From: Comamonadaceae bacterium 2PF
Lineage (GTDB): Bacteria > Pseudomonadota > Gammaproteobacteria > Burkholderiales > Burkholderiaceae_C
Reading direction: 5' to 3'
Assembly (NCBI GenBank): GCA_005502875.1
Contig: SCMV01000009.1
Location: 31,787 to 95,786 of the forward strand
DNA: 64,000 nt
Of the stretch, positions 35,580-45,669 are shown one piece after another. The number at the start of each line of letters is the position of its first letter. Within the stretch, counting starts at the first letter, position 1. The translations under genes were made by a program, and so were the position numbers. The notes beneath the pieces were generated by a model. The model did not search any database and was not told the DNA's origin. It saw only the letters and a list, made by a program, of their open reading frames with translations.

Positions 35580-37532
35580 ATGAACACCTTGAGCTCACGG
35601 CGTTTGCCGCAAACCCTTTCCCTGACCGCCAAACTTGCCCTCGCTGCCACGGCGCTGTGCGTGCTTTGTGTGGCGGCCACCAGCACCGTGATGGGGCTGC
35701 AGACCTCGGGCATGGCGCGCGAGCAGGCTGACGAGCAAGCTCGCCTGGCCGCGCGCGAAGCCGCCGGGCTGGTCGCCAACGAACTGGGTCGCAGCTTCGG
35801 TGCGGTCAAGACCCTGGCCACCACGCTGCAGGGCATGAAGGCCTCTGGCCACGCCCCCAGCCGAGATCAGCTCGACGCCGTGGCACGGCAGGTGCTGCAG
35901 GCGCATGCCGAGTTCATCGGCACCTATTCGATCTGGGAGCCCGACGCGCTGGACGGCCGAGATGCCGAGTTCGCCGGCAAAGGCCCTGCTTACGATGCCA
36001 CCGGGCGCTACATCGCCTACTGGAACCGGGGCAGCGGCAGCATCGCCGTCGAGCCCCTGCTGGACTATGAAAAGGCAGGCGCCAACGACTGGTACGACAT
36101 CCCGCGTCGCACCCGACAGGACGCGCTCATCGAGCCCTACATCTACCCGGTGGCGGGCAAAGACGTGTTGATGGCGACGATCGCCTCGCCGGTCTTGGTC
36201 GATGGGCGCTTCCTGGGCATGGCTGGCGCGGACCTGCCGCTCAAGGCGCTGTCAGAGCGCGTCGGCAAGATGGTGCCCATGCCGGGCGCCCGCGTGTCGC
36301 TGTTGTCGGCCGGTGGCCTGTACGTGGCGGTGCACGAAGCCGAACGCCTGGCCAAGAAGGCCGAGGACCTGCCGCCCGAAGCCATGGCGCACGTGGCCAA
36401 GGGCCAGCCTTACCGACATGAAGACGCCCAAGGCTGGGTGCACGTCTTCGAGCCCGTGGAGGTGCAAGCCGGCGTGGCGCCGTGGAGCGTGCGCATGTCC
36501 TACCCCGTTGACCTGGCGCTGGCTCAGGCGCGGCAGGCGCTGTGGAGCGCGGTGCTGGCCGCCGTGGTGGCCTGTGCCGCCGCGAGCGTCGCCATGGTGT
36601 GGCTGGTGCGCCGCCTCATGAAGCCCCTGCACTCGCTGAGCCAGACCATGGAGGGCCTGGCCGGCGCCGATGCCGACCTGGAGGTGCGCCTGAGCGTTCA
36701 AGGCAACGACGAGCTGGCCACCATCGGGCGCGGGTTCAACGAGTTCATGGGCAAGATCGCGCAGGTCTTCAACGTGGTGCGACGCAACGCCGATGGCGTG
36801 TCCACCGCCAGCACCGAGATCGCCCAGGGCAACATGGACCTGTCGTCTCGCACCGAGCAGCAGGCCAGCGCCCTGCAGCAGACCGCTGCCTCGATGGAAG
36901 AGCTCAGCCAGACCGTCAAGCAAAACGCCGACAACGCCCGCACGGCCAACGACCTGGCGCTCAACGCGTCCAACGTGGCCAGGCAGGGCGGCGAGGTCAT
37001 GGGCCAGGTGGTCAGCACCATGCGCGAGATCCACGAGGCCTCGCGTCGCATCGGCGACATCATCGGTACCATCGATGGCATCGCGTTCCAGACCAACATC
37101 CTGGCGCTGAACGCGGCGGTCGAAGCGGCGCGTGCGGGTGAGCAGGGCCGTGGTTTTGCGGTGGTGGCCTCCGAGGTGCGCAGCCTGGCGAGCCGATCGG
37201 CCGAGGCGGCCAAGGCCATCAAGGGCCTGATCAACGACAGCGTCGAGCGGGTCGAAACCGGCAGCCAGCTGGTCGATCAGGCCGGCCGCACCATGGCCGA
37301 CGTGGTCGACAGCATCCAGCGCGTGACCCAGATCGTGGGCGAGATCAGCGTGGCCAGCAGCGAGCAGGCCGATGGCGTCGGCCAGGTCGGCACGGCGGTC
37401 AGCGACATGGACCGCGCCACCCAGCAAAACGCCGCGCTGGTCGAGGAGATGGCGGCGGCATCGACCAGCCTCAAGGGGCAGGCCGACGAGCTGATGCGCG
37501 CGGTGGCGGTGTTCGAACACACCGAGCGTTGA
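35580..37532 (+). CDS. methyl-accepting chemotaxis protein with dCache sensor domain
   Basis: This 650-residue chemoreceptor has an N-terminal membrane segment (about 14-36) and a long periplasmic domain of dCache_1 type (about 45-295; [54 protein letters not shown]). A second membrane segment follows (about 320-342), then HAMP and the signalling domain with an intact hairpin tip. dCache domains bind amino acids and other small molecules. ATG 35580 follows AAGGA by 6 bases. The cytoplasmic half is very similar to the receptor at 27330, while the sensor is unrelated. Confidence 0.95.
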   Translation: MNTLSSRRLPQTLSLTAKLALAATALCVLCVAATSTVMGLQTSGMAREQADEQARLAAREAAGLVANELGRSFGAVKTLATTLQGMKASGHAPSRDQLDAVARQVLQAHAEFIGTYSIWEPDALDGRDAEFAGKGPAYDATGRYIAYWNRGSGSIAVEPLLDYEKAGANDWYDIPRRTRQDALIEPYIYPVAGKDVLMATIASPVLVDGRFLGMAGADLPLKALSERVGKMVPMPGARVSLLSAGGLYVAVHEAERLAKKAEDLPPEAMAHVAKGQPYRHEDAQGWVHVFEPVEVQAGVAPWSVRMSYPVDLALAQARQALWSAVLAAVVACAAASVAMVWLVRRLMKPLHSLSQTMEGLAGADADLEVRLSVQGNDELATIGRGFNEFMGKIAQVFNVVRRNADGVSTASTEIAQGNMDLSSRTEQQASALQQTAASMEELSQTVKQNADNARTANDLALNASNVARQGGEVMGQVVSTMREIHEASRRIGDIIGTIDGIAFQTNILALNAAVEAARAGEQGRGFAVVASEVRSLASRSAEAAKAIKGLINDSVERVETGSQLVDQAGRTMADVVDSIQRVTQIVGEISVASSEQADGVGQVGTAVSDMDRATQQNAALVEEMAAASTSLKGQADELMRAVAVFEHTER

Positions 37533-37535
37533 GGG

Positions 37536-38423
37536 TCAAGCGACCGCATCGTCCCGCGCAGACGCCTGTCGCAGCCACGCGCGTGGTGACAGGCCTGTTC
37601 GGCCGCTGAATGCCCGCGACAGCGCCGAGGGGTTCGCATAACCGAGCTCTTCGGCCAGGGCCTTGATCGGCTGGCCTGCGCGCAGGCGGCTTTGCGCCAA
37701 GGCGATGCGCCAGTCGGCCAGGTAGTCGGCAGGGGTCTGGCCCACCACGTCGCGAAAGGCGTTGGCAAAGGCCGTGCGCGACATGCCGGCGCGCTCGGCC
37801 ATGCGCTCGAGCGTCCATGCCTGGCCAGGTGCATCGTGAACGGCCGAGAGGACGCGGGCCAGGCGTGGCTCCGACAGCCCGCTGATCAGGCCCGGGCGGA
37901 TGCCCGCTTCATGGGGGTGATCGAGCAACCAGCGCAGCAACTGGAGCACCACGACCTCGAAGAGGCGGTCGGCCAGCAGGCGCTGTCCACAGCGCACGCG
38001 GTCGGTTTCAGCGAACAGCAACGCCAGTGCGGCGTCCAGGCCTTGCACCCGCGACAGGGGCAGCGCGATCAGCGTGGGCAGCGCGCGCGCCAGCGGGTTC
38101 TGCGCGCCGCCGTCAAACGCCAGGCGGGCGCAGGTGAAGTCCGACCCATCCACCGGCGGGTTGTGAAAGCGGTGGGTGAAGGGCCGTGGGTAGAGCAGCA
38201 GCGTGGGCTCGTCCAGTCGCAGGGATGCGGGCACGTCGAGCGAGCCAGGGTGGCTGACCTCCAGCGTGCCCCGCCTCAGCACATGCAGGTAGCCGTGCCC
38301 CTCGCAGGCATCGAAGTGGCTCAGCCCGCACAGCGCGCCGGTGTGGTGCAGCTGGGCCTGCACCCGAAAGCGCTCGAGCAGGCCCGACAGGCGGTCGATG
38401 GGCGGGGTGGTGTGCGAGGGCAT
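37536..38423 (-). CDS. AraC-family regulator with cupin-type N-terminus
   Basis: This 295-residue regulator has an N-terminal cupin-like sensor (about 15-180; FDACEGHGYLHVLRRGTLEVSHP). The C-terminal AraC helix-turn-helix pair is at about 205-285 (WTLERMAERAGMSRTAFANAFRDVVGQTPADYL and ALAEELGYANPSALSRAFSGRTGLSPRAW). It is divergent from the AhpD-like gene and likely controls it. The ATG at 38423 is favoured over an upstream start at 38480. Its stop lies 3 bases from the chemoreceptor stop. Confidence 0.9.
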   Translation of the reverse strand: MPSHTTPPIDRLSGLLERFRVQAQLHHTGALCGLSHFDACEGHGYLHVLRRGTLEVSHPGSLDVPASLRLDEPTLLLYPRPFTHRFHNPPVDGSDFTCARLAFDGGAQNPLARALPTLIALPLSRVQGLDAALALLFAETDRVRCGQRLLADRLFEVVVLQLLRWLLDHPHEAGIRPGLISGLSEPRLARVLSAVHDAPGQAWTLERMAERAGMSRTAFANAFRDVVGQTPADYLADWRIALAQSRLRAGQPIKALAEELGYANPSALSRAFSGRTGLSPRAWLRQASARDDAVA

Positions 38424-38543
38424 GGGCGTTGGATGTACGAATCGGCATGAATTGTGTACGAGATGAATCCATGAGTCCAATCATGAGCGGGAGACTGGGC
38501 GCATGCCGGCTCGTCGGTCGGCTGTCACCTGAAAGGAAACCCC

Positions 38544-39077
38544 ATGCCCCGCGTAAACACCAACACCTCATTCGTCCCCGCTGCCAGCCAGCCCCTGCTC
38601 GGCCAGATCCAGCAGGCCTTCGGCGCCACGCCCAACATGTTCAAAGCCGTGGCCAACTCCCCGGCTGCGTTGCAAAGCATGTGGGCCGCCTTCGGCGCGC
38701 TCGGCCATGGCACGCTGGGTGCCAAGCTCGGTGAGCAGATCGCTGTGGCGATCGCCAACCGCAACCGCTGCGAATACTGCCTGGCCGCGCACACCGTGCT
38801 GGGCCAGAACGCCGGGGCCTCGGCCGCCGACATGGCCGCCGCGCAGGTTGGCCAGTCGCCCGACCCCAAGACCGCTGCGGCCCTGGCTTTCGCACTGAAG
38901 GTGGTCGAGCAGCGCGCCCAGGTCAGCGACGCCGATGTGGCCAACCTGCACGAGGTGGGCTTTCAGGACGAACAAGTGGTCGAGATCCTGGCTCACGTGG
39001 CGTTGAACCTGTTCACCAACTACGTCAACGTGGCCCTGGACATCCCGGTCGACTTCCCGCGCGTGGCCCTGCGATGA
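38544..39077 (+). CDS. AhpD-like / carboxymuconolactone decarboxylase-family protein
   Basis: This 177-residue protein carries the redox motif C76-x2-C79-x3-H83 (NRCEYCLAAHTVL) of the AhpD peroxidase-like family. This version has the all-helical fold with an extra N-terminal helix. AAAGGAAA lies just before the ATG. The end overlaps the frame of the following amidotransferase gene but not its chosen start. Its role is likely peroxide or alkylhydroperoxide detoxification, controlled by the divergent AraC regulator. Confidence 0.88.
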   Translation: MPRVNTNTSFVPAASQPLLGQIQQAFGATPNMFKAVANSPAALQSMWAAFGALGHGTLGAKLGEQIAVAIANRNRCEYCLAAHTVLGQNAGASAADMAAAQVGQSPDPKTAAALAFALKVVEQRAQVSDADVANLHEVGFQDEQVVEILAHVALNLFTNYVNVALDIPVDFPRVALR

Positions 39078-39163
39078 GCGCCTGCCCCCGGGGTGGCTGG
39101 CATCATCTCGGGGCGGCTTGTTGCCGCGTCGCCATCGCTTTGTTGCCTGCTTTCGGAGTGCCC

Positions 39164-39889
39164 ATGACCGCCCGTCCTTTCACCGTCACCGTTGTCCAGC
39201 ACCTGGCCTTTGAAGACCTGGGCTCCTTCGAGCCTGTGCTGCGCGAACGCGGCCACGCCATCGAGGTGCTGCAGGCCGGGGTGGACGACGTCGGCTCGGC
39301 CATCCGCCAGGCCGAGTGCCTGGTGGTGCTGGGCGGGCCCATCGGTGTCTACGAGACCGAGGCCTACCCTTTCGTCGTGGACGAAATCGAGGCCCTGCGT
39401 GAGCGCTTGAGCGCCAGGCGCCCCACGCTGGGCATCTGCCTGGGTGCGCAGCTGATGGCGGCTGCCCTGGGCGCACGCGTCTACCCAGGTGGGCACAAGG
39501 AGATCGGCTGGGGCGCGCTCCAGCTCACGCCCGCAGGCCAGGCCTCGCCGTTGCGCCACCTCGATGGCGTGCCCGTGCTGCATTGGCACGGCGACACCTT
39601 TGACCTGCCCGATGGCTGCGAGCTGCTGGCATCCACCGAGTTGTACGAGCGTCAGGCCTTCAGCCTGGGGCCCAAGGTGCTGGGGCTGCAATGCCACCCC
39701 GAGGCCGAAGCCCGGCGCTTCGAGCGATGGCTGATCGGGCACGCGGGTGAGCTGGCGTCGGCGGGCATCGATGTGCGTGCTTTGCGTGAGCAGGCACGTG
39801 AGTCGGGCCCCGAGCTGGAGCAGGCTGCTCAGCGCATGTTGCTCAGCTGGCTCAATGGACTGGGCGACGCTGGCGCGCCAGCCCATTGA
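39164..39889 (+). CDS. class I glutamine amidotransferase-like protein
   Basis: This 241-residue protein has the GATase fold with the nucleophile Cys in LGICLGAQLMAAALG (about residues 104-118) and the His-Glu pair in LQCHPEAEARRFERW (about 180-194). Stand-alone members of this type include GMP-synthase-like enzymes that hydrolyse or transfer the gamma-glutamyl amide. GGAG lies 5 bases before ATG 39164; a start at 39074 would overlap the AhpD-like gene. The amidation partner is unknown. Confidence 0.88.
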   Translation: MTARPFTVTVVQHLAFEDLGSFEPVLRERGHAIEVLQAGVDDVGSAIRQAECLVVLGGPIGVYETEAYPFVVDEIEALRERLSARRPTLGICLGAQLMAAALGARVYPGGHKEIGWGALQLTPAGQASPLRHLDGVPVLHWHGDTFDLPDGCELLASTELYERQAFSLGPKVLGLQCHPEAEARRFERWLIGHAGELASAGIDVRALREQARESGPELEQAAQRMLLSWLNGLGDAGAPAH

Positions 39890-39898
39890 TGGTGGGCG

Positions 39899-41113
39899 TC
39901 AAGGCTTGGCGCCCAGCATCGCCAGCGCTTGCTTGAGACCACCGTCTTGCGTGGTGGCGCGGTCGTCGTACCGCTCGGGATCGGCGGCCAGCACATCGGG
40001 CGCCAGCCCCTTGTTCTGCAGCACCCGTCCCGTGGGGGTTTTGTAGATCGCGGTGGTCAGCTTGATGGCCGTGTTGGCCGTGAGCTGTCGCACCGTCTGG
40101 ATGCTGCCCCGTCCGAACGTCTTGCCACCCACCAGCTTGGCCCGGCCGTTGTCCTGCAGGGCGCCCGCCACGATCTCGGCGCCCGATGCGGTGCCTGCGT
40201 TGACCAGCACCACCATCGGGATCGAACGCATGGCCTCTGGCCAAGGTTCGTTGACGGCATTGCGGTTTCGAAGGATCTCCTGACGATCGGCGCGGATGGA
40301 TTGGTTCGACTCCGGCAGGCGGCCTTCCAGGTTGACCACGGGGGCTCCTTCGGGCAGGAACATGGCCGCGATCTCGATGGTGGCCGTGAGCAGGCCACCA
40401 GGCGAATTGCGCAGGTCCAGCACCAGGCCCTTCATGGATGGGGGCGATGGCAGGGCCTTGAAGGCCGCACGCAGTGCGGGTGCGCTTTGGTCGGTGAAGC
40501 CTGACAGCTTGATGTAGCCCACGCTGCCGAACACCCGGCTGTCCGAGACCGGCTTCATGCGGGTGAGTTCGCGCGTGATGCGCAGCGATCGGTTGGTGGC
40601 TTCGCCGGGGCGGCGAATCAGCAGGTCGACCGATGAACCCGGTGCGCCCCGCAAGCGCTTGACCGCTTCTTCCAGAGTGGTCTCTTCCATGCTGTGGCCG
40701 TCGACCTCCAGGATGTAGTCCTTGGGGTTCAACCCTGCGCGCTGGGCGGCAGAGCCGTCGATGGCGGTGGTGATGCTGGGCAGCCCTGCGCGCAAGGTCA
40801 GCTCGACGCCGATGCCGACCTCTCCTGCCGTGCCACCGTTCTTGAATTCTTCGAACGCCGCCGCGTCGAAGTAGACCGACTGGCCGTCCAGGCCCGACAC
40901 CATGCCTTTCATGCACGAGTTCATGACCGAGACGGGGTCGACCGCGTGAACGTAGTCCGTGCCGATCATGGCCTGCATCGCCGCGAACTTCTGGATCTCG
41001 GCCAGCATCTCCGGCGACATCCTTGAGGCCTGAGCACCGGCGGACGCAGCGGCCAGGGACAGGGTGCAAGGGATCAGGCCGCTGCGCAGCAGGGTGAGGA
41101 CGTGGTTGGGCAT
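39899..41113 (-). CDS. S41 family peptidase (carboxyl-terminal processing protease)
   Basis: This 404-residue exported serine protease has a signal peptide (about 1-28). A PDZ domain follows (about 85-175; GLNPKDYILEVDGHSMEETTLEEAVKRLRG). The catalytic domain has the Ser in VNAGTASGAEIVAGAL and the Lys in LVGGKTFGRGSIQ. Such proteases cut near the C-terminus of periplasmic proteins and can act on peptidoglycan hydrolases. The ATG at 41113 follows a TTG at 41125, which is also possible. It converges on the amidotransferase gene, 9 bases from its end. Confidence 0.92.
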   Translation of the reverse strand: MPNHVLTLLRSGLIPCTLSLAAASAGAQASRMSPEMLAEIQKFAAMQAMIGTDYVHAVDPVSVMNSCMKGMVSGLDGQSVYFDAAAFEEFKNGGTAGEVGIGVELTLRAGLPSITTAIDGSAAQRAGLNPKDYILEVDGHSMEETTLEEAVKRLRGAPGSSVDLLIRRPGEATNRSLRITRELTRMKPVSDSRVFGSVGYIKLSGFTDQSAPALRAAFKALPSPPSMKGLVLDLRNSPGGLLTATIEIAAMFLPEGAPVVNLEGRLPESNQSIRADRQEILRNRNAVNEPWPEAMRSIPMVVLVNAGTASGAEIVAGALQDNGRAKLVGGKTFGRGSIQTVRQLTANTAIKLTTAIYKTPTGRVLQNKGLAPDVLAADPERYDDRATTQDGGLKQALAMLGAKP

Positions 41114-41197
41114 GGCTTCGAGCAACGAGGTGATGACGCAGCCCGCAGGATAGAACAGCTGCCGACTGCGTCGAGCGCCCGATCTGCCCTCGCTCGC

Positions 41198-42220
41198 TCA
41201 CGCCCTGAACACCTCTTCTTCACCGTGCTCGCGCAGCAAGGCCAGCAATTGCTTGCGCATGATCATGCCCGGCTTGTCCGATGGCATCGAGTACTCCACG
41301 CCATGGCGGCTGGCATCGACCATGGCGTCGGGGTCGGTCGACTCGATGATCACCTTGTCCTCGCGCGTGATCTCGAAGTCGAAGTCGATGAGCGTTTGCG
41401 CCGGGCAGTCGGCTTCGGTGTCGTTGCGGAACAGCCATTGCGCCACCTGGATGTGGCCGTCGTCGATGGGGGCCAGGCTGTTGATGATGATGTGGCGGAT
41501 GCCGCTGGGGTACTCGATGTCGAGCCGGCGCGCGAAGGGGCGGTACCACTCGTTGCGCATGTGGCGCGTGGTGATCGGGTCTTTCACGCCGCTGACGCAT
41601 TGCAGGTGGGGTGGGTTGACGGCGTCGATCACGGTCTCGGCGTAGAAGCCGCTGGCCGTCTCTTCGATGTGGTAACTGCTGGGCTTGGGCGCGGCCGCCA
41701 CACCGAAGGTGTTGCGGTGCACGAAGCTGAAGTGCGAGTTGTCGAAGGAGTTCTCCATGAAGCGCAGGCCGCTGGTCGCCCAGGTCTCGTAGAACTGGAA
41801 GATGGTGCGGTAGCCGGGGTCGTCGAACTCGGGGATGGCCGGGATGTCGTCGATGGGCTCGCCCAGGCAGACCCAGGCGTAGCCGTAGCGGCCGGTGCAG
41901 CGGTAAGACGTGGTCTTGAACTGGCAGGGGATGGGTCGGTCGGCCTCGTACTGCGGGATGCGCACGACCGCGCCGCTGCGGTCATACGTCCAGCCGTGGT
42001 AGCCGCACACGACCTTGCCGCCTTCGCACCAGCCTTTGCTGAGCTGGGCGGTGCGGTGGCAGCAGCGGTCCCTCAATGCCGCAGGCTCGCCGTTCTCATC
42101 GAGGAAGAGCACGATTTTTTCGTCCAGCAGGGTGAAGGGCTGGGGGCCGTCGGCCAGCATGGACAGCGGCATCACCGCATACCAGAAGTTGCGCAGCACG
42201 GGTTGTCGGGTGGTCAGCAT
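41198..42220 (-). CDS. Rieske non-heme iron oxygenase, large subunit
   Basis: This 340-residue protein has a Rieske [2Fe-2S] site, C53-x-H55 and C72-x2-H75 (RCCHRT ... CGYHGW), and a catalytic mononuclear iron site in the NxxDxxHxxxxH motif (NSFDNSHFSFVH). The family includes vanillate O-demethylase and methylxanthine N-demethylases. It needs a reductase, and none is encoded nearby. Gene order suggests it belongs with the upstream importer and 8-oxoguanine deaminase-like genes, although a 204-base gap separates it from them. The ATG at 42220 is preferred to 42283. Confidence 0.92.
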   Translation of the reverse strand: MLTTRQPVLRNFWYAVMPLSMLADGPQPFTLLDEKIVLFLDENGEPAALRDRCCHRTAQLSKGWCEGGKVVCGYHGWTYDRSGAVVRIPQYEADRPIPCQFKTTSYRCTGRYGYAWVCLGEPIDDIPAIPEFDDPGYRTIFQFYETWATSGLRFMENSFDNSHFSFVHRNTFGVAAAPKPSSYHIEETASGFYAETVIDAVNPPHLQCVSGVKDPITTRHMRNEWYRPFARRLDIEYPSGIRHIIINSLAPIDDGHIQVAQWLFRNDTEADCPAQTLIDFDFEITREDKVIIESTDPDAMVDASRHGVEYSMPSDKPGMIMRKQLLALLREHGEEEVFRA

Positions 42221-42424
42221 GGGGGACTCGCTTTCAGTCGTCGAGGTTGAAAACGAGCGCAATGTCCGGCTGGGCGCCTGCACGGGGCAGGGCGTCGCGG
42301 CCGACCGCTTCTACGCTCAAACGGAAAAAAACATGGGGGGCTGTGGTGGGTCGTTGGGCGACAGAGGTCTGGCGCCGAGACGCATCGTCCGGGCCTGCGG
42401 TCGGGCGCGCGGTCCGGTGCGTGC

Positions 42425-43813
42425 TCATGCCACCACCCCGGCGCGCTGCTGCAAGCGTTGCACCACACGACGCGCACGCGCCAGCCACATCGGCATGTCG
42501 AAGCCGGGGATGGCGCCATCGCGCACCACCTCGCGGCCGGCCACCCACACGCGGCGCAGGTGGCCGCCACCGCCCGCGGTGACGGGGGCCGTGGCCAGTT
42601 CGTGGTGGCCGGCGTAGCGGGGGTGGTTCAGGTCGTACAAGGCCAGGTCGGCCTGCATGCCCACGGCGATGCGGCCCACTTGCGTCAGGCCCAGCGCGCG
42701 GGCGCCGCCGTCGGTGCCCCAGTGGATCAGCTGCTCGGCGGGCTGCGCGTCGGCGCCCTTGGCCGCGCGGTGGATGAGCCAGGCGGCATGCAGCTCGTTG
42801 AGCATGTCGGCGGCCTCGTTGGAGGCCGCGCCATCAACGCCCACCGACACCACGGCACCGGCATCGTGCAGCGCCTGCACCGGCGCCACGCCGCTGCCCA
42901 GCCGGCCGTTGCTCTGCGGGCAGTGGGCGATGGCGGTGCGCGTCTGGCCGCACAGCGCGACCTCGCTGGCGTCGAGGTGCACCATGTGGGCGTAAGACAC
43001 GTCAGGGCCGATCCATTCCTGCTCGGCGCACCAGTGCACGGGGCGCATGCCCCACTTCTCGGAGGCGAAGCGCACGTAGTCGTTCGTCTCAGACAGGTGC
43101 GAGTGCAGGCCCAGGCCCCAGCGCCGCGCGGCGCGCGCCAGCTCGCGCAGCTCGTCGGGGGTGCTGGAGTAAAAGGGCGTGGTCGGTGCCACCACCACCT
43201 TGCGCATCGCGTCGCCACCGCTTTGGTGAAAGCGCCGCGCGGTCTCGTCGAGCGAGCGCAGCATCTCGTCGAGCGATTCGTGCGGCATCGGAGGGTGCTC
43301 GTCGCTGGCAAAGCTGCGCGTGCGCGTGGCCCCGCCGCGCAGCAGCACAAAACGCGCGCCCAGTGACTCGGCCGCGCCGAACAGCACGGAGGCCGGGTCG
43401 TGGTCCACGCCCTGGCCGAAGAGGTAGTGGTGGTCGGCCACCGTGGTGCAGCCCGACAGCAGCAGCTCGGCGATCCCCAAGGTGGCGGCCACCGTCAGCG
43501 CCTCTTCGTCGATCAAGGGGCCGTACCGGTAGGGCACCGCTTCGAGCCAGGGCATGAGCGGCACGCCCTGGCCGGCGCTCACGTTCTTGAGCACGGTCTG
43601 GAAGAGGTGGTGGTGGGTGTTGACCCAGCCGGGGTAGAGCACGGCGTGGCTTGCGTCCACCACGGCTTCGCCAGGTTCAGGCGTGAGCCGGCCTATGTCG
43701 GTGATGACGCCGTCGCGCACGCGCACGTCGGTGCCTTGTGCCAGGGTGCGAACGGCGTCGACCGCGTCGCCCGTGTGCAGGGCCTCGGCGCCCTGGATGA
43801 GGAAGCTGCGCAT
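42425..43813 (-). CDS. 8-oxoguanine deaminase-like amidohydrolase
   Basis: This 462-residue metal-dependent deaminase is of the Atz/Trz amidohydrolase family. The metal site is intact: HHH in NTHHHLFQT (about 66-74), His in GLHSHLSE, and Asp in VGVDGAASNEAADML. The LFQTVLKN and NEAADML stretches are like those of 8-oxoguanine deaminases. It hydrolyses an exocyclic amine or a C-O/C-N bond on a heterocycle. It starts 4 bases after the permease stop, so import and first enzymatic step look coupled. Confidence 0.85.
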   Translation of the reverse strand: MRSFLIQGAEALHTGDAVDAVRTLAQGTDVRVRDGVITDIGRLTPEPGEAVVDASHAVLYPGWVNTHHHLFQTVLKNVSAGQGVPLMPWLEAVPYRYGPLIDEEALTVAATLGIAELLLSGCTTVADHHYLFGQGVDHDPASVLFGAAESLGARFVLLRGGATRTRSFASDEHPPMPHESLDEMLRSLDETARRFHQSGGDAMRKVVVAPTTPFYSSTPDELRELARAARRWGLGLHSHLSETNDYVRFASEKWGMRPVHWCAEQEWIGPDVSYAHMVHLDASEVALCGQTRTAIAHCPQSNGRLGSGVAPVQALHDAGAVVSVGVDGAASNEAADMLNELHAAWLIHRAAKGADAQPAEQLIHWGTDGGARALGLTQVGRIAVGMQADLALYDLNHPRYAGHHELATAPVTAGGGGHLRRVWVAGREVVRDGAIPGFDMPMWLARARRVVQRLQQRAGVVA

Positions 43814-43817
43814 GGCC

Positions 43818-44789
43818 TCAGCGCTCCTGCGTCTGCGCGCTGTCGTGCCAGCCTTTGAGCACCGCGTTGCTCAGCGCCAGCATGGCCCAGAACAGCACCA
43901 CGCCGGTCAGGCTGATGAGCGCCAGCGCCGCGAACAGGCGTGGGATGTTGAGCTGGTAGCCTGACTGCAGGATCTGGTAGGCCAGGCCTGCGCCTTGCCC
44001 GCCCGTGCCCGCCACGAACTCGGCCACCACCGCGCCCACCAGCGACAGCCCGCACGAGATGCGCAGGCCCGCGAACCAATAAGGCAGCGCGCTCGGGATC
44101 TGCAGCCGCACCAGCGTCTGCCAGCGCGTGGCGCCCTGCATGCGAAAGAACGCCGCCAGCCCGGGCGAGACGCTGCGCAGGCCCATGGTCGTGTTCGCGA
44201 TGATGGGGAACAGCGCGATCAGCACCGCGCACACGATCAGCGCGGCCGTCGGGTTTTTGACCCAGATGATGATCAGCGGTGCGATGGCCGCGATCGGGGT
44301 CACCTGCAGCAGCACCGCATACGGGAAGAAGCTCAGCTCGACCCAGCGGCTTTGCACGAAGGCGAAGGCGATCAGCGTGCCCACCAGCGTGGCCGCGAGG
44401 AAGGCGCCGGCCGTGATGCTCAGCGTGGTCCACAGCGAGCCCATGAGCATGCCGAAGTCTTCGTGCAGGGCCTGGCCCACGCGCAGCGGGCCGGGCACGA
44501 GGAACTCGGGCACCTCGAAGGCGCGCACCAGGCCCTCCCACAGCAGCAGCAGCATCAGGCCGACGGCGGCGGGCACGGCCACGCGCAGGAAGCGCTCGGA
44601 CTGGGCCCAGGGGGTGGCCTTGCGGGGGCGGGCGTCCTTTGCAGCCAGGCGGTGCCCGGCATCGGGGCGCATCGTGGCGGTGCGGCCTGGTTCGGTTGCG
44701 GTCATGGTGCGTGGGTGATCGGGCGGTGAAGCCGGTGCATGGGTGGACGTGGTCGGTGGGGAGACCGAAACACGGAGGGACGTTGACAT
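43818..44789 (-). CDS. ABC transporter permease (SsuC/ThiX-like)
   Basis: This 323-residue permease has a Pro/Thr-rich hydrophilic N-terminus (about 1-65) and about six membrane helices. The EAA region is in FFRMQGATRWQTLVRLQIPSALPYWFAGLRI. The ATG at 44789 follows AGGGAG by 6 bases. It lies 13 bases after the stop of the ATPase gene and precedes the deaminase gene by 4 bases. The family imports sulfonates, taurine, nitrate, riboflavin or pyrimidine precursors. Confidence 0.88.
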   Translation of the reverse strand: MSTSLRVSVSPPTTSTHAPASPPDHPRTMTATEPGRTATMRPDAGHRLAAKDARPRKATPWAQSERFLRVAVPAAVGLMLLLLWEGLVRAFEVPEFLVPGPLRVGQALHEDFGMLMGSLWTTLSITAGAFLAATLVGTLIAFAFVQSRWVELSFFPYAVLLQVTPIAAIAPLIIIWVKNPTAALIVCAVLIALFPIIANTTMGLRSVSPGLAAFFRMQGATRWQTLVRLQIPSALPYWFAGLRISCGLSLVGAVVAEFVAGTGGQGAGLAYQILQSGYQLNIPRLFAALALISLTGVVLFWAMLALSNAVLKGWHDSAQTQER

Positions 44790-44802
44790 GGTCGCGCTCC
44801 CT

Positions 44803-45630
44803 TCAGGCGTTTTCGAGCTGATCGCTGCCGCTGACCAGGCTGGCTTGCAGCAGCAGGTCCGACAGCTCTCGGCAGGTGGTGGCGAAGTCGGGCGAGGCGC
44901 GGAAGGCCGCGTCGCGAGGGCCGTCCTGGTCCAGGCTCACTTCGTGGAACACGCGCCCCGGCCGGGCGGCCATCACCACCACGCGGCTCGACAGGAAGGC
45001 CGCCTCGTACACCGAGTGCGTCACGAACACCACCGACAGGCCCTTTTCTGCCCACAGCTGGCGCAGGTCCTCGTCGAGCTTGTTGCGCGTGATCTCGTCG
45101 AGCGCACCAAACGGCTCGTCCATGAGCAGCAGGTCGGGCTCGGTGACCAGCGCCCGAGCGATCGACACGCGCATCTGCATGCCGCCCGACAGCTCGCGCG
45201 GCTTGTGGCGCGCGTAGCGAGCCAGGCCGACGCGCTGCAGGGCCTGGGCCACGCGCACCTCGGCTTCGTCCTTGGGCACCTTCTGCAGGTCCAGCGGCAG
45301 CCGCACATTGGCCTCCACGCTGGACCAGGGCATCAGCGTGGCCTCCTGGAAGACGAAGGCCAGCCGCCGGCCCGCAGGGGCTTGCGCACCCTGCAGCAGC
45401 GCAGGCTGACGCCACCACTGCAGCCGCCCGTCGCTGGGCTCGATCAGCCCGGCCACGAGTTTCAGCAGGGTGCTCTTGCCGCAGCCCGAAGGCCCGATGA
45501 GCGAAACGAACTCCCCCGGCATCAGGTTGAAGTCGGTGGGCGCCAAGGCCTGGGTGCCGTTGCGGTAGGTCTTGCAGACCGACAGCGCCTCGACGACGGG
45601 CGTGATGAAGGCGGGGTTGGGTGCCAGCAT
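44803..45630 (-). CDS. ABC transporter ATP-binding protein
   Basis: This 275-residue ATPase has Walker A in IGPSGCGKSTLLKL (about 43-56), the signature ELSGGMQMRVSIARAL and Walker [15 protein letters not shown]. It is of the SsuB/TauB/NrtD type. Residues 1-12 precede the domain. The ATG at 45630 is chosen because TGGAG precedes it; longer starts (ATG 45651, TTG 45669) lack one. It belongs with the binding-protein and permease genes. Confidence 0.9.
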   Translation of the reverse strand: MLAPNPAFITPVVEALSVCKTYRNGTQALAPTDFNLMPGEFVSLIGPSGCGKSTLLKLVAGLIEPSDGRLQWWRQPALLQGAQAPAGRRLAFVFQEATLMPWSSVEANVRLPLDLQKVPKDEAEVRVAQALQRVGLARYARHKPRELSGGMQMRVSIARALVTEPDLLLMDEPFGALDEITRNKLDEDLRQLWAEKGLSVVFVTHSVYEAAFLSSRVVVMAARPGRVFHEVSLDQDGPRDAAFRASPDFATTCRELSDLLLQASLVSGSDQLENA

Positions 45631-45669
45631 GGTGCGCTCCAGAAAGGTCATGGGCTCAGGTGCATCCAA

